Positions 1 through 8,367 of a DNA stretch of 23,337 bases are shown here, piece after piece. The notes beneath the pieces were generated by a model. That model searched no databases. It saw only the letters and a program-made list of their open reading frames with translations, and was not told the DNA's origin. This DNA is from Tritrichomonas foetus. Lineage: Eukaryota; Parabasalia; Tritrichomonadida; Tritrichomonadidae. How positions within the stretch are numbered: the first letter of the stretch is position 1; each line of letters starts with the position of its first letter. The position numbers were made by a program, and so were the translations under genes. The stretch spans positions 1-23,337 of the forward strand of contig MLAK01001274.1 of assembly GCA_001839685.1 (NCBI GenBank). Reading direction: 5' to 3'.

Positions 1-288
1 TCAATAATATACTCAAATAAATTCTATAAATACATTCAAATAAAATTAGGAAATACATTCAAATATTTGAATAGGATCATAAAAGTTCAGCCCTAATCAA
101 AACCACATTTTATATTATCCAACAGTTAGAGGTTAATTTGCAACCTTCCCGATTGATGTTAACGTATCTTTTTGAATCAAAAATTCAGGTCATTTCGATC
201 AAGTTTTCAATTAAAATTATATTCGTTATAAATTCTGAAAAAAGAATCAGAACGAAAAGATAAACCCGAAAATTCTATTTTTTCTTTC

Positions 289-1701
289 ATGAATTCAGCT
301 CGATACAAACCCCATGTTCCTCAAATTCCTATTCACGTTCATGATCAAGGTCGAAAAAATCGCCGTATTAAATCGAACGTTCATTTGCAGCCAAGCCACC
401 CTGCTGCCCCACAACCACCACAATCTGACAATGGTGGAGGCCAAAATCCCAGATTTCGAAGACAGCCTCCACCATTGTCACATCGCGATGATCCATCCAA
501 AAATTTGTCGCCTGTAATTCCAAACGCGCCAATCAGTCCGCAAGAAGCAATTGACAGATATTCATCACTTATGACACGATATGAAACATCCGAAATATTG
601 AATTTTCCATCAGTCTTTTTCTTAGGAAATAAAGCCCGAAAACATGAGCCAATTCGATCAGATCGTTATAATTTCGGTTTTGATACAAAAAATCACGCTT
701 ATAAAGTTTCAGTGGGCGATCATCTTGCATATCGATTTGAAGTATTGAATACTTTTGGTTCAGGCGCTTTTGGCCAAGTTGTCAGGGCATTTGACCATAA
801 AAACCAAACACATGTTGCTATCAAAATTGTGGTCAATACTGAACAGATGCACGAGCAGGGACAGATTGAAGCAAAAATATTAGCAAGATTAAATAAATGC
901 GCTGTTCCAAATGTTGTTCGCGCTTTTGATTTCTTTATTTTCAGAAGCCACATATGCGTTACTTTTGAAGTTCTTGGCAAGAATTTATATGAAATGATAC
1001 AATCAAATCATTATCATCCATTTCCTCCATTTTTTGTTAGAAATTACGCTACACAAATTTTAATTGGTTTAGAAGGAATCCACAATGCAGGAATTGTTCA
1101 TTGCGATATAAAACCGGAAAATATTCTTTTAAATGCCAACACGCAAAAAAATTCTGTAAAAATTATTGACTTTGGGAGTGGCTGTTTTGAAGGTCATCAA
1201 AAGTATGAATATATACAAAGTCGATTTTATAGAGCTCCTGAAGTTGTTTTAGGCATAAGTTATGGTCCCCCAATGGATATTTGGAGTGCAGCATTGGTTA
1301 TTATTGAATTATTGATAGGAAAGCCGATTTTCCCATGTAGTGATGAATTAGAATTACTTTGGATGATTAGTGAATTAATAGGGCCACCTCCAATTGAATT
1401 AGTAAAAACTGGAAAAAGAAGAGGGGACTTCTTCGATAATAAATTAAATATGAAATTACATAAGGGAAGACCAAGAATGCCATCAAATACAACTTTACAG
1501 AGTGTTTTGAATATTAATGATCCATTTTTAATTGATTTCTTAACAAAATGTCTCACATGGGACCAAAATGAAAGAATGACAGCAAAAGACGCACTCCAAC
1601 ATCCTTGGATTCTAACTAAAACAGTTTCTGTATCAATTCCTGAACCACAACAAGTTCCATCAATTTTGCCAGAATTACGGAATCCACAAAAAATTGAATA
1701 A
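289..1701 (+). CDS. DYRK-family (class II) dual-specificity protein kinase
   Basis: A 470-residue CMGC kinase, expected to phosphorylate Ser/Thr and to autophosphorylate a tyrosine in its own activation loop. Seen: a basic, Pro-rich N-terminus (1-75). Next comes a segment resembling the NAPA and DYRK-homology boxes of DYRK2/4 (about 83-143, including EILNFPSVFFLG and NFGFD). The kinase domain follows (about 150-455): glycine loop GSGAFGQV at 157-164, VAIK Lys179, HCDIKPEN with Asp273, DFG Asp294, and the YEYIQSRFYRAPE loop with the predicted autophosphorylated Tyr308. HCD instead of HRD and YIQSR are DYRK hallmarks. In subdomain IX the usual DMWSLGC is DIWSAAL, which is mildly unusual. All catalytic residues are present, so it should be active. 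The ATG is the first in frame, and the basic leader fits a soluble protein. It is convergent with the exostosin gene. The DYRK class is firm from motifs; the cellular role is unknown. Confidence 0.92.
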   Translation: MNSARYKPHVPQIPIHVHDQGRKNRRIKSNVHLQPSHPAAPQPPQSDNGGGQNPRFRRQPPPLSHRDDPSKNLSPVIPNAPISPQEAIDRYSSLMTRYETSEILNFPSVFFLGNKARKHEPIRSDRYNFGFDTKNHAYKVSVGDHLAYRFEVLNTFGSGAFGQVVRAFDHKNQTHVAIKIVVNTEQMHEQGQIEAKILARLNKCAVPNVVRAFDFFIFRSHICVTFEVLGKNLYEMIQSNHYHPFPPFFVRNYATQILIGLEGIHNAGIVHCDIKPENILLNANTQKNSVKIIDFGSGCFEGHQKYEYIQSRFYRAPEVVLGISYGPPMDIWSAALVIIELLIGKPIFPCSDELELLWMISELIGPPPIELVKTGKRRGDFFDNKLNMKLHKGRPRMPSNTTLQSVLNINDPFLIDFLTKCLTWDQNERMTAKDALQHPWILTKTVSVSIPEPQQVPSILPELRNPQKIE

Positions 1702-2085
1702 TTTCTATTATAGTTCGATCTTATTATTGTTATTATAATTATACAGTAATTACTTTAATTATTAAGTTTGCAGTATTTAATATAAGTCTATTTATCTGTT
1801 TTATTGTGTATGTTATATATATATCATGTATCTTAATATATTAATAAAATGTTACTTTACGGACTTTATTATGAGTGTTATATTTATTACGATTTTTTTT
1901 AATTACTTTACAAGCTAATTTATATTTCCACTTCTCATTAAAAAGATGGACAACAACAGCAAAAAGACAATTAAAAAATATCTGAACATACAAAGATACA
2001 ATTTCGATATAGAAATTCTTTATACAATTTAAAATTTTGATTACTATTAATAAATTCAATATTGACAACCATATCAACAACCAAA
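1702..2085. other. AT-rich spacer between convergent genes
   Basis: This 384-base spacer separates the 3' ends of the DYRK kinase and the exostosin gene. It is made of A/T-rich runs and includes an AATAAA at about 1841-1850. A 90-codon hydrophobic frame on the minus strand (1841-2113) overlaps the exostosin 3' end. I treat it as chance because it is composed of AT-type codons and shows no recognisable motif. No RNA gene is visible. Confidence 0.5.
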
Positions 2086-3237
2086 TTATCTGCTTTTCAT
2101 CATTTTTGAACAAGAAAGTAGAGTTTCTTTGAAACCTTGTTGCATGAATTTCTCAAGTTCATTAAATGCTTTTTCACGTGTGAAATAATTTCTCACTTTC
2201 ATTACATTTTGTCTCATTCCTATAATTTGATTTCGAGAGACTTTTTCAATCACTTTAATTGATTTTGAAATTTCTTTTTCATTAAAAACAAAAGAAAACT
2301 TTGAATAATCCAATTTTTCACTATATGGAAGCCATTTTATATCATTATAAAATATGATTGGTATATGCCCCATTAATATCGTTTCAGTGAGATGATAAGT
2401 ATTCCTTGAAAAACCTCTTGGACATAATACAAACTCAGATTTCTTACTCAGCCTAACAAAATCTTCAGGATCAGCAATGATGAATTTTGTCCCGAAGTGC
2501 TTTTGATAAGCTGCAATTACTTTTTGACGAGTTGGATGCGTTTTATTGTCATCCCTGAAAATAACCTTATATTTTGGCTGAGAGCGAATCTCCAACGGCG
2601 GGTTGTCTGTTGTAGTTAAAGGGAAAGCCATGTGTCCTTGGCCGTTTGCCGAAACAATAAACAAATTTGGTTTTGAGTAATTTGTTGTATTGAGCAAGCC
2701 ACAAGGCAAGTCAGTAACAGTTATATATAAATAGTTCTTGTTCAAAATGTAAAAAATCCATTCAACAAGTTGATGATAATCAACACCTTTCATTAATGCA
2801 ATTCTACGCCATGGAATAAAAACCGGAACAAAAGGACCAAAAGTAGACATATCTGCAGTATAATAATGAGAATACCAATAATCTTCAGCCGTTTCCCCTT
2901 GTGACTGATTAGCAACTTCTACCGCGCTTGAAGGGAGAATTAAATTCAGTAAGTAATGAAGGCGATTAAAATGATCTTCTCTCTCTTTTAGAGAATGATA
3001 ATAATCCTGATCAAGCACGATTTCTGTCGATTCGTTCATGCATTTCAACGCAGATTTTATTAACTTTTGGGCATTTTTGATTTGAATAACGTCTGGATCG
3101 CGGAAATTAGTATATTGATCGAAAAATAGAAGCGATTGAAAAAGTCCAAAAACTAAGGTGAACATGATCATTAACTTTAATCCTATGTCTCCCTCTTTCC
3201 TTCTCTTTATCGTGTTTTTAAAAAGTGTGAATTCCAT
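2086..3237 (-). CDS. Exostosin-like glycosyltransferase (GT47), type II membrane protein
   Basis: A 383-residue protein with a short basic cytosolic tail, a single signal-anchor helix (about 20-40) and a lumenal domain. This is the layout of a Golgi type II glycosyltransferase. The diagnostic part is residues about 266-318. There a Ser-Glu-Phe-x-Leu-Cys-Pro-Arg-Gly motif (LCPRG at 271-275) is followed by an H-x-x-E-x-(I/L)-x-x-G-x-I-P-(I/V)-I segment and then a LPYSE...LDYSKFS block. Exostosin/GT47 enzymes share these in their nucleotide-sugar-binding half. Candidate N-glycosylation sequons include NES (68-70) and NTT (183-185). The sugar and acceptor cannot be told from sequence; trichomonad surface glycans are a plausible target, which is inference. 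The ATG is directly visible (minus strand, 3237-3235). A TCATA Inr-like motif lies about 18 bases upstream. Confidence 0.8.
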   Translation of the reverse strand: MEFTLFKNTIKRRKEGDIGLKLMIMFTLVFGLFQSLLFFDQYTNFRDPDVIQIKNAQKLIKSALKCMNESTEIVLDQDYYHSLKEREDHFNRLHYLLNLILPSSAVEVANQSQGETAEDYWYSHYYTADMSTFGPFVPVFIPWRRIALMKGVDYHQLVEWIFYILNKNYLYITVTDLPCGLLNTTNYSKPNLFIVSANGQGHMAFPLTTTDNPPLEIRSQPKYKVIFRDDNKTHPTRQKVIAAYQKHFGTKFIIADPEDFVRLSKKSEFVLCPRGFSRNTYHLTETILMGHIPIIFYNDIKWLPYSEKLDYSKFSFVFNEKEISKSIKVIEKVSRNQIIGMRQNVMKVRNYFTREKAFNELEKFMQQGFKETLLSCSKMMKSR

Positions 3238-3563
3238 TTTACTGACATGTCATATGAAATAATGTCCGACCCACCGTTACGAATTAAACAGATTGTTAGT
3301 CATTGACAAAAATAGTACAATGTGTGTCTTTGAATCAATAAAAATATAAAAAGAAATATATTTTTTTTTTTTTAATAAATCATGTTTTTATCAGATTTAT
3401 AAGATATCTAAATTATCGAAAAACATTTTCAATTATGAAAACCTAAATCAGGAAACAATAAAAGCATAAGAAAACTCTCCTAAAAATACAGAGAAATATT
3501 AAATAAATCGCATTGTTTATTTATCAAACATACATTGTTTTCTTTTTTCCATGACTAGTGAAA
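3238..3563. other. Spacer between two minus-strand genes
   Basis: This 326-base intergenic stretch separates the exostosin start from the 3' end of the TFIIIC-like gene. It holds a poly-T tract of 13 at 3361-3373 and is otherwise A/T-rich without a recognisable gene. The part nearest 3237 probably carries the exostosin promoter. Confidence 0.4.
3253..3257 (-). promoter_or_regulatory. Possible initiator (Inr) for the exostosin gene
   Basis: Read on the minus strand this is TCATA, which fits the trichomonad initiator TCA(+1)YW described for Trichomonas vaginalis. It lies about 18 bases before the ATG, a typical distance for that group's very short 5' leaders. The motif is short and can occur by chance in AT-rich DNA. 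Confidence 0.25.
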
Positions 3564-6311
3564 TTAAATAACAAATGATAAATTTATATTTGATCGAATT
3601 GTTGGATAGATATATCTTTTTGCTGGCTTTATTGCTGGACAATAAAAGCTATTTGAAAGATTATACATGAACATGGTACTATCGATTGGTGGACTTAAAA
3701 CATTAGATTCATTTTCAAATAAAGAAGCTTCAGTATCAACAACATAAACTGAATATAAAACTTCATCGAATTCAAGAGCATCAAGAAGAAGGTAAAGGTC
3801 ATGCAGAGTTAATGATGGCAATTTTGATGCAATTTCAGTGAATTCAATTCCATTTACTAAATTAACGATTTCTGTGATTTTCCTAAGTAATAAACTAAGT
3901 AATTCATCATCTTGTTCACCATCAGCAGAAATCCAAAGATGAGGTTTTACTAAAAGAATTTTCTTTTTTTCAATTTTACGTTTAATCAGTCTATTTTCAA
4001 TGTAAAGATTAGAAATAAAATGTGGCATAGCTGTAGTTGCGTTTAAAGGATAAATGAAATCATATTGTTCCAGAATTGATAATGACATAAATATGTCAAC
4101 AATTTCGAAAGATGCAAAAAAGTTTAAAATTTTAGATAAAGGTATAAAATCTGTGAAATGTTCCAAAATGAAGCTGTACAACAATCGAGAAATTAGCGCC
4201 ATTTCTTGTGGATCTTTCCTTGTTCGTAATTGATAAATTATGATATAAATTTGCATAAATTGCTCATGAATATCTTTACTAACATCGCTATTATAACTCA
4301 AAAAGTTACAATGCACGTTTTCACATGTATTAATATAAACATCTTCACTATCAAATCCAGAGTTAATTTCACAGTCAGGAAGATTTGGTAAACCAATATA
4401 ATTTACTTTTACTTTACAAACACCTCCAATTTTATTTTTTCGAGCATATTTTGTGAGCGAATTCTGATCAATATTTAGCAAAGCACTCACATTTAAGCTC
4501 GAATCCAATTTAGCTTCAAAATCCAAAGAAAGTGAAGCTTCAGGATCAAGAAAATATGTGCAAACTCCTTTATTACTTTCATATGCACCATAATTATTTT
4601 CAGGATCTTTAGAAAGTTCAAAAAATTTAGCAATGTCTGAATACAATGAACGTGGATGATAGACAAAGAATTCACTATTTGTCATTGTTGTATGTTTGAC
4701 AAATTTTGATAATTTTAAAAACAGAATGGCTTCACTAATTGGTGAATTATCGATTTCAGACAAAAAAGTTTGAATATTTGACATTGTTATATATTCTTTC
4801 GGTGAAAGTGAAACAATTTTAAGCCTTTCAATATACTCAGAAATTACAATTGGTAGTAAATATTTCATCTGCTTTAAATTGAATCTTTTCAAATATTGTG
4901 ACATTGACATTTGATAAACTAATTTCAAATTGCTTGAATCGCAATCAATGAAATGATGAAATTTTTTAAGCTTTGCAGATGCAACGGATTTAATATAATC
5001 ATTTAAATCATGGTAGTCACGATAATCTCGTTTTAGTATTCGATGTAAATTATTTGGTGGTGTATTTTTCAAGAATTCCAGTTTTGGAACTTTGGAGAAT
5101 TTTTCGAAATATTCCAGAATTTTCACCCAATCAACATTTATTTCAGAAATGAAACAGCTTGGCAATACATGTGAAAGTGATGTCAATAAATTGAAAACTA
5201 AATAAGGATCACTGTCATTCACACATGCATTATTTTCTAAATTTTGTGATTGATTTCGAATTAATTGAGTATAGAAAAAATTAACTAAATCGGTTTGTTG
5301 TAAAGCAGAATGGCGAGTAAAATCTGAAAAAGAATCTTTACCTGATACAAAGTCATACAAAAATCGCATGATTTTTTCATCTTTTGGTTTTTGATATTTA
5401 GAAATATAATATTCATTCCCATCGGTTTTATATAAATCAATTAGAGTTGCTTGTAAATTTGCCCAATTTTGTCCTTGCTCTTTAATAAAATTTTCAATTT
5501 GATAAAAATAAAATGGAAAACCGTTTTCAAATGGAAAATAAAGAGTTTTTCGAATGATGGATTTTGTTAAATTAGTTGGATGGCTTCGAAGTTGAAGGGA
5601 AAATGAATATCTTTTGAGCCATCTAGTGTAAGAATGCGGATCAATATTTTCCATTAAATCGATAATCGAAAACATGAAATGAAATTCATTGATTTGATAT
5701 GATCGAGCAAAGTTGAATGAAAGCATAAATTTCGAAAAGAAACTGACTTTCATGGAATCAACAAGTTGGTAATAGTCATCATTTGAACTAATTTCGTGAA
5801 TATTATATTTATTTCCATTCAAAATATAATCATCAAACAAAAAATTATTATCATTTGATTTTAAGTTGGAATAATTTTTTCTTATTTTCAGAATTAGTTC
5901 TTTACCACTAATTTTCGATAATAAGTAAAAATTGTTATTCTTAAAGACACCATTCATCATTTTAAAATTTTGTAATAAAATATCAAAGGCCTCAGAAAAT
6001 TGAAGCTTTTCAAGAATTTGATCTGGAAAACATCGAATTAGAATATGTCTAAGTTTTGGTTCTAATAAAATTGGATCAGGTATATTTTTAACACCAACTA
6101 TTTTCGAATATAAATCAAATGACATATGATCAATGAAATCTTGAATTGTGAAATATCTTGATCCAAAAGTTTCAAATATAAATAAATGCATGATTTGAAT
6201 TTGTACTCTTTTCATTGGAATAAAACCATTTGTCATACAATCTCTTGCTCGAAATTGATTTACTCGATATTTTGAAGAATTTTCATTTTCTTGATTAATT
6301 AATTCTTTCAC
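3564..6311 (-). CDS. TFIIIC largest-subunit-like protein (GTF3C1/Tfc3), main fragment
   Basis: This is the body of a gene whose N-terminus lies at 6344-6883. The 915-residue frame opens with GTG at 6311, not ATG, and stays open back to a TAG at 6408-6410. The first internal ATG is Met26 (6236). Two blocks resemble the B-box-binding TFIIIC subunit. Near the N-terminus (about 28-120) is GFIPMKRVQIQIMHLFIFET, then a 'PLSLF'-like helix (HMSFDLYSKIVG) and a FP..IL segment. Near the C-terminus (about 785-855) is a KPHLWISADG motif, recalling RPW..DG. It is followed by a winged-helix-like 'GI.(E)...(L)..L....L..LLDALE' segment and a FYCP end. TFIIIC binds tRNA-gene B boxes and recruits TFIIIB for RNA polymerase III. 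The middle is divergent and unrecognised. The assignment rests on remembered family motifs, so it is probable but not certain. Confidence 0.6.
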   Translation of the reverse strand: MKELINQENENSSKYRVNQFRARDCMTNGFIPMKRVQIQIMHLFIFETFGSRYFTIQDFIDHMSFDLYSKIVGVKNIPDPILLEPKLRHILIRCFPDQILEKLQFSEAFDILLQNFKMMNGVFKNNNFYLLSKISGKELILKIRKNYSNLKSNDNNFLFDDYILNGNKYNIHEISSNDDYYQLVDSMKVSFFSKFMLSFNFARSYQINEFHFMFSIIDLMENIDPHSYTRWLKRYSFSLQLRSHPTNLTKSIIRKTLYFPFENGFPFYFYQIENFIKEQGQNWANLQATLIDLYKTDGNEYYISKYQKPKDEKIMRFLYDFVSGKDSFSDFTRHSALQQTDLVNFFYTQLIRNQSQNLENNACVNDSDPYLVFNLLTSLSHVLPSCFISEINVDWVKILEYFEKFSKVPKLEFLKNTPPNNLHRILKRDYRDYHDLNDYIKSVASAKLKKFHHFIDCDSSNLKLVYQMSMSQYLKRFNLKQMKYLLPIVISEYIERLKIVSLSPKEYITMSNIQTFLSEIDNSPISEAILFLKLSKFVKHTTMTNSEFFVYHPRSLYSDIAKFFELSKDPENNYGAYESNKGVCTYFLDPEASLSLDFEAKLDSSLNVSALLNIDQNSLTKYARKNKIGGVCKVKVNYIGLPNLPDCEINSGFDSEDVYINTCENVHCNFLSYNSDVSKDIHEQFMQIYIIIYQLRTRKDPQEMALISRLLYSFILEHFTDFIPLSKILNFFASFEIVDIFMSLSILEQYDFIYPLNATTAMPHFISNLYIENRLIKRKIEKKKILLVKPHLWISADGEQDDELLSLLLRKITEIVNLVNGIEFTEIASKLPSLTLHDLYLLLDALEFDEVLYSVYVVDTEASLFENESNVLSPPIDSTMFMYNLSNSFYCPAIKPAKRYIYPTIRSNINLSFVI

Positions 6312-6343
6312 TTTTTTTGATGTGTCACTATCATTATTATTAA

Positions 6344-6883
6344 TTACATTTTTAGTATTACTAATATTATTATTATTTTGATTTGTATCTTCCTTGATTT
6401 CATTATTCTAGTATTACTAATATTATTATTATTTTGATTTGTATCATCTTCATGATTTTCATTTTGTGCGTTTTTTGGTTTGGATTTTCTTTTTTTATTT
6501 CTTGATGTGATTATTGCAGCTTGGGTTAAATCATTCAAAAAGTTTTTTGCTTTTTCAACATCACTTACATGGCCATCCTCTGATTTCTCATTCACAAAGA
6601 AAGTTGTTGATGAAACTTTGTGGTGTCCAGGGTATATTTGAAGTGGCGTTTTATGTGGAACTGCCAAATCTATTCGAAAGCATTCACCATGTGTTATCAA
6701 AAATTGTGAAAGTGTCTCAAGATTTGATGTCGACCAAGGTGAATATTTAAAAATTGAAGTACTGATTTCATGTATTTCTGCCATTGAGGCAATACCGTTA
6801 TTTTCTCTTATATACTTCTGTACCATCAATTTGAATGTTTGCCATTTCGGCTTTGCTGCGATATTTTGAATCTTTTTGTTCAT
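6344..6883 (-). pseudogene. N-terminal fragment of the TFIIIC-like gene, split by frameshift
   Basis: A 179-residue frame with a good ATG at 6883. Residues about 12-75 look like a winged helix (WQTFKLMVQKYIRENNGIAS, then ...LETLSQFLITHG), as expected near the N-terminus of GTF3C1/Tfc3. A Lys-rich stretch and an acidic/Asn-rich linker (DDTNQNNNNISNT) follow. After that the frame degenerates into AT-type codons and ends at about 6344. The 56-bp duplication at 6354-6465 sits exactly at this break. The last sensible residues, DTNQNNNNISNT, are encoded again in the frame of the downstream fragment. Removing one repeat copy gives a single frame: 3320 bases from 3564 to 6883, minus 56, is 3264, or 1088 codons. 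It may be a broken gene, a polymorphic allele or an assembly error; the present sequence does not encode one continuous protein. Confidence 0.65.
6354..6465. repeat. 56-bp tandem duplication, two copies, frame-breaking
   Basis: Copy 1 begins at 6354 and copy 2 at 6410. Their first 36 bases are identical (AGTATTACTAATATTATT at the left end), while the remaining 20 are similar but diverged. The spacing of 56 is not a multiple of three, so the coding frame shifts between the two parts of the TFIIIC-like gene. The core encodes an Asn-rich stretch on the minus strand, a likely site of replication slippage. Confidence 0.85.
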
Positions 6884-7239
6884 TTCTTATTTCATTTTTT
6901 AGATTTATTTTCAATGCTTCAGACCAGATAAACCGTCTTATTTCCACTTTTTAAATATGCTTTCAGAAATATGCGAAATATGCGAAATTTGCTAATGAGA
7001 TAAAAAATTAGAAGAAATGCTCTCACGCGATCAATAACAATTCAGAAAAGATACTATTTATATAATCATTATTGACAATTTGATATCTAGTTTTATTCTC
7101 GGTTTAAATACAAAAAAACTTTGAAATATTGTGATAAATTGATTATCAAATTTAAAATAATCAAATTTTAGCACATATAAATTTTTTTCTTTCCAGTTTA
7201 TCAACTGATGGTGAATTAAAGGTGAAAGTCTAAAATCGA
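6884..7239. promoter_or_regulatory. Shared divergent promoter region (TFIIIC-like and AIG1-like genes)
   Basis: This 356-base spacer separates two divergent starts. It contains short reiterations of AAATATGCG around 6966-6985 and an AAAGGTGAA word at 7218-7226, which lies 13 bases before the AIG1-like ATG. A minus-strand frame through 7058-7321 runs into the plus-strand gene and is disregarded. No RNA gene is visible. Confidence 0.4.
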
Positions 7240-7974
7240 ATGCCTGTTGAAAATCGAGCTGTTGCCCTAGCATACAGAAGTTTATCAATGGTGATTGTAC
7301 TAGTTGGTGTGCTACTATCACTTGGTCTTTTTCAAGGGCGCATTTACTTCAGGTTGTTGATATATTTTACAACCCAAAGTAATATTTGGTGCTTTATTTT
7401 CTTTGTTTTCTTGACTGTTCAAACATTTAAAGATTTAAAGAAAAATGGCATCAAAGGACAATCTAATATTTCCCCATTAATTCGTGGTCAAGTGACAATG
7501 GCAATTATTGCAACCCATGTAATATATCATTTTATTCTTGCACCACATAGAAGAAAAACATTAGGACCTGCTGGATTTCCATTTGCATATCAGCTCCAGA
7601 ATTATTTTGTTCATTATATTACTCCATTTTTAACTGTTTTTGATTATATTGTTTTTTCTGAGAAAAATATTTTTAATATCGTCCTTCCATTTACATGGTT
7701 AGTACTCCCTTATATATATTTAGCTGTAGCCATGACAGTAGCGGAATATATTCCATCCATTCCTGGAAAAACATCAAGATATCCTTACTTTTTCATTGAT
7801 GTTGATGCTTATGGCGTGAAAAAAGTGATAAAGAACATTATCGGCTTATCTGTAGCGATTCTTGTGCTTGCTTACGTGATTGTATTGTTTGATAAATTGA
7901 GTATAAAAGATTGCAAGCTTACATTTAGAAAAAAAAAGGAAAGTGGAAAGAAAAATAAAAAGAAACACGAATAA
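7240..7974 (+). CDS. AIG1/FAR-17a (Pr6Pr-like) multi-pass membrane protein
   Basis: A 244-residue protein with about six hydrophobic helices. The motif set matches the AIG1/ADTRP (FAR-17a) family and its bacterial Pr6Pr relatives. A Y-F-T-T-Q-S-N motif follows TM2 (Thr44), a conserved His sits in VHYITP (His125), and there is a W-L-(V)-L-P-Y-I-Y segment and a late RYPYFF-(I)-D motif. In human AIG1 and ADTRP, Thr43 and His134 form the catalytic pair hydrolysing fatty-acid esters of hydroxy fatty acids. Thr44 and His125 are the likely counterparts here, but the substrate is inference. The C-terminus is a Lys-rich cytosolic tail ending KKHE, which fits the KKxx ER-retrieval signal. The start is the first ATG in frame. 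The gene is divergent from the TFIIIC-like gene and convergent with Raptor. Confidence is good for the fold and moderate for the enzyme role. Confidence 0.68.
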   Translation: MPVENRAVALAYRSLSMVIVLVGVLLSLGLFQGRIYFRLLIYFTTQSNIWCFIFFVFLTVQTFKDLKKNGIKGQSNISPLIRGQVTMAIIATHVIYHFILAPHRRKTLGPAGFPFAYQLQNYFVHYITPFLTVFDYIVFSEKNIFNIVLPFTWLVLPYIYLAVAMTVAEYIPSIPGKTSRYPYFFIDVDAYGVKKVIKNIIGLSVAILVLAYVIVLFDKLSIKDCKLTFRKKKESGKKNKKKHE

Positions 7975-8367
7975 TATGATTAAATAAAAATATAAATTTT
8001 ACATCATATTTACATTAATGTATGGTGATTTCTTTTAATATTGATTAAAATTATTTTCTTCCCAAAGATATACATTATTCTAAAAAGATATAACATTATT
8101 CTAAAAAGATATAACACTATTCTAAAAAGATATTACATTATTATTAAATGATTTTGTATTTTCTTTGGCGAGATATGAGATCAAGTCGCTGTTTTCATGA
8201 TCTTTTTTGATATATTTTAGCAAACAGATTCTATCTAGCACGAATATCTTAATAATAAATCCATAGAAAGAATAAAAATAGAAACTAAATATAGTAATAT
8301 ATTCTAACAATTTATTTACAACACAATAAAATTTCATTGATTATCTAAATGAAGAAATGATTTGCGA
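7975..8367. other. Spacer between convergent genes, with a tandem repeat
   Basis: This 393-base A/T-rich region lies between the 3' ends of the AIG1-like and Raptor genes. It contains the 21-bp tandem array at 8064-8142. A 71-codon minus-strand frame (8122-8337) has no recognisable motif and is not called. An AAATAAA lies just after the AIG1-like stop, within 7980-7990, a plausible polyadenylation signal. Confidence 0.5.
8064..8142. repeat. 21-bp tandem repeat, about 3.8 copies
   Basis: A unit containing ATTCTAAAAAGATATAACA recurs with a period of 21 bases; ATTC occurs at 8077, 8098 and 8119, with flanking partial copies. Copies differ by one or two bases. It lies in non-coding DNA between convergent 3' ends and could be a minisatellite marker. 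Confidence 0.85.

Noticed and set aside
1841..2113. A 90-codon hydrophobic frame on the minus strand overlapping the exostosin 3' end
   Set aside because: It is made of AT-type codons, has no family motif, overlaps a strong gene, and sits in a spacer of low-complexity DNA. A small membrane protein cannot be excluded.
6309..6311. GTG as the start of the large TFIIIC-like frame
   Set aside because: Eukaryotic genes rarely start at GTG, and the frame stays open upstream into the duplicated repeat, so a broken N-terminus is a better explanation.
8122..8337. A 71-codon minus-strand frame between the AIG1-like gene and Raptor
   Set aside because: It overlaps the 21-bp repeat array and shows no recognisable feature; likely chance in AT-rich DNA.
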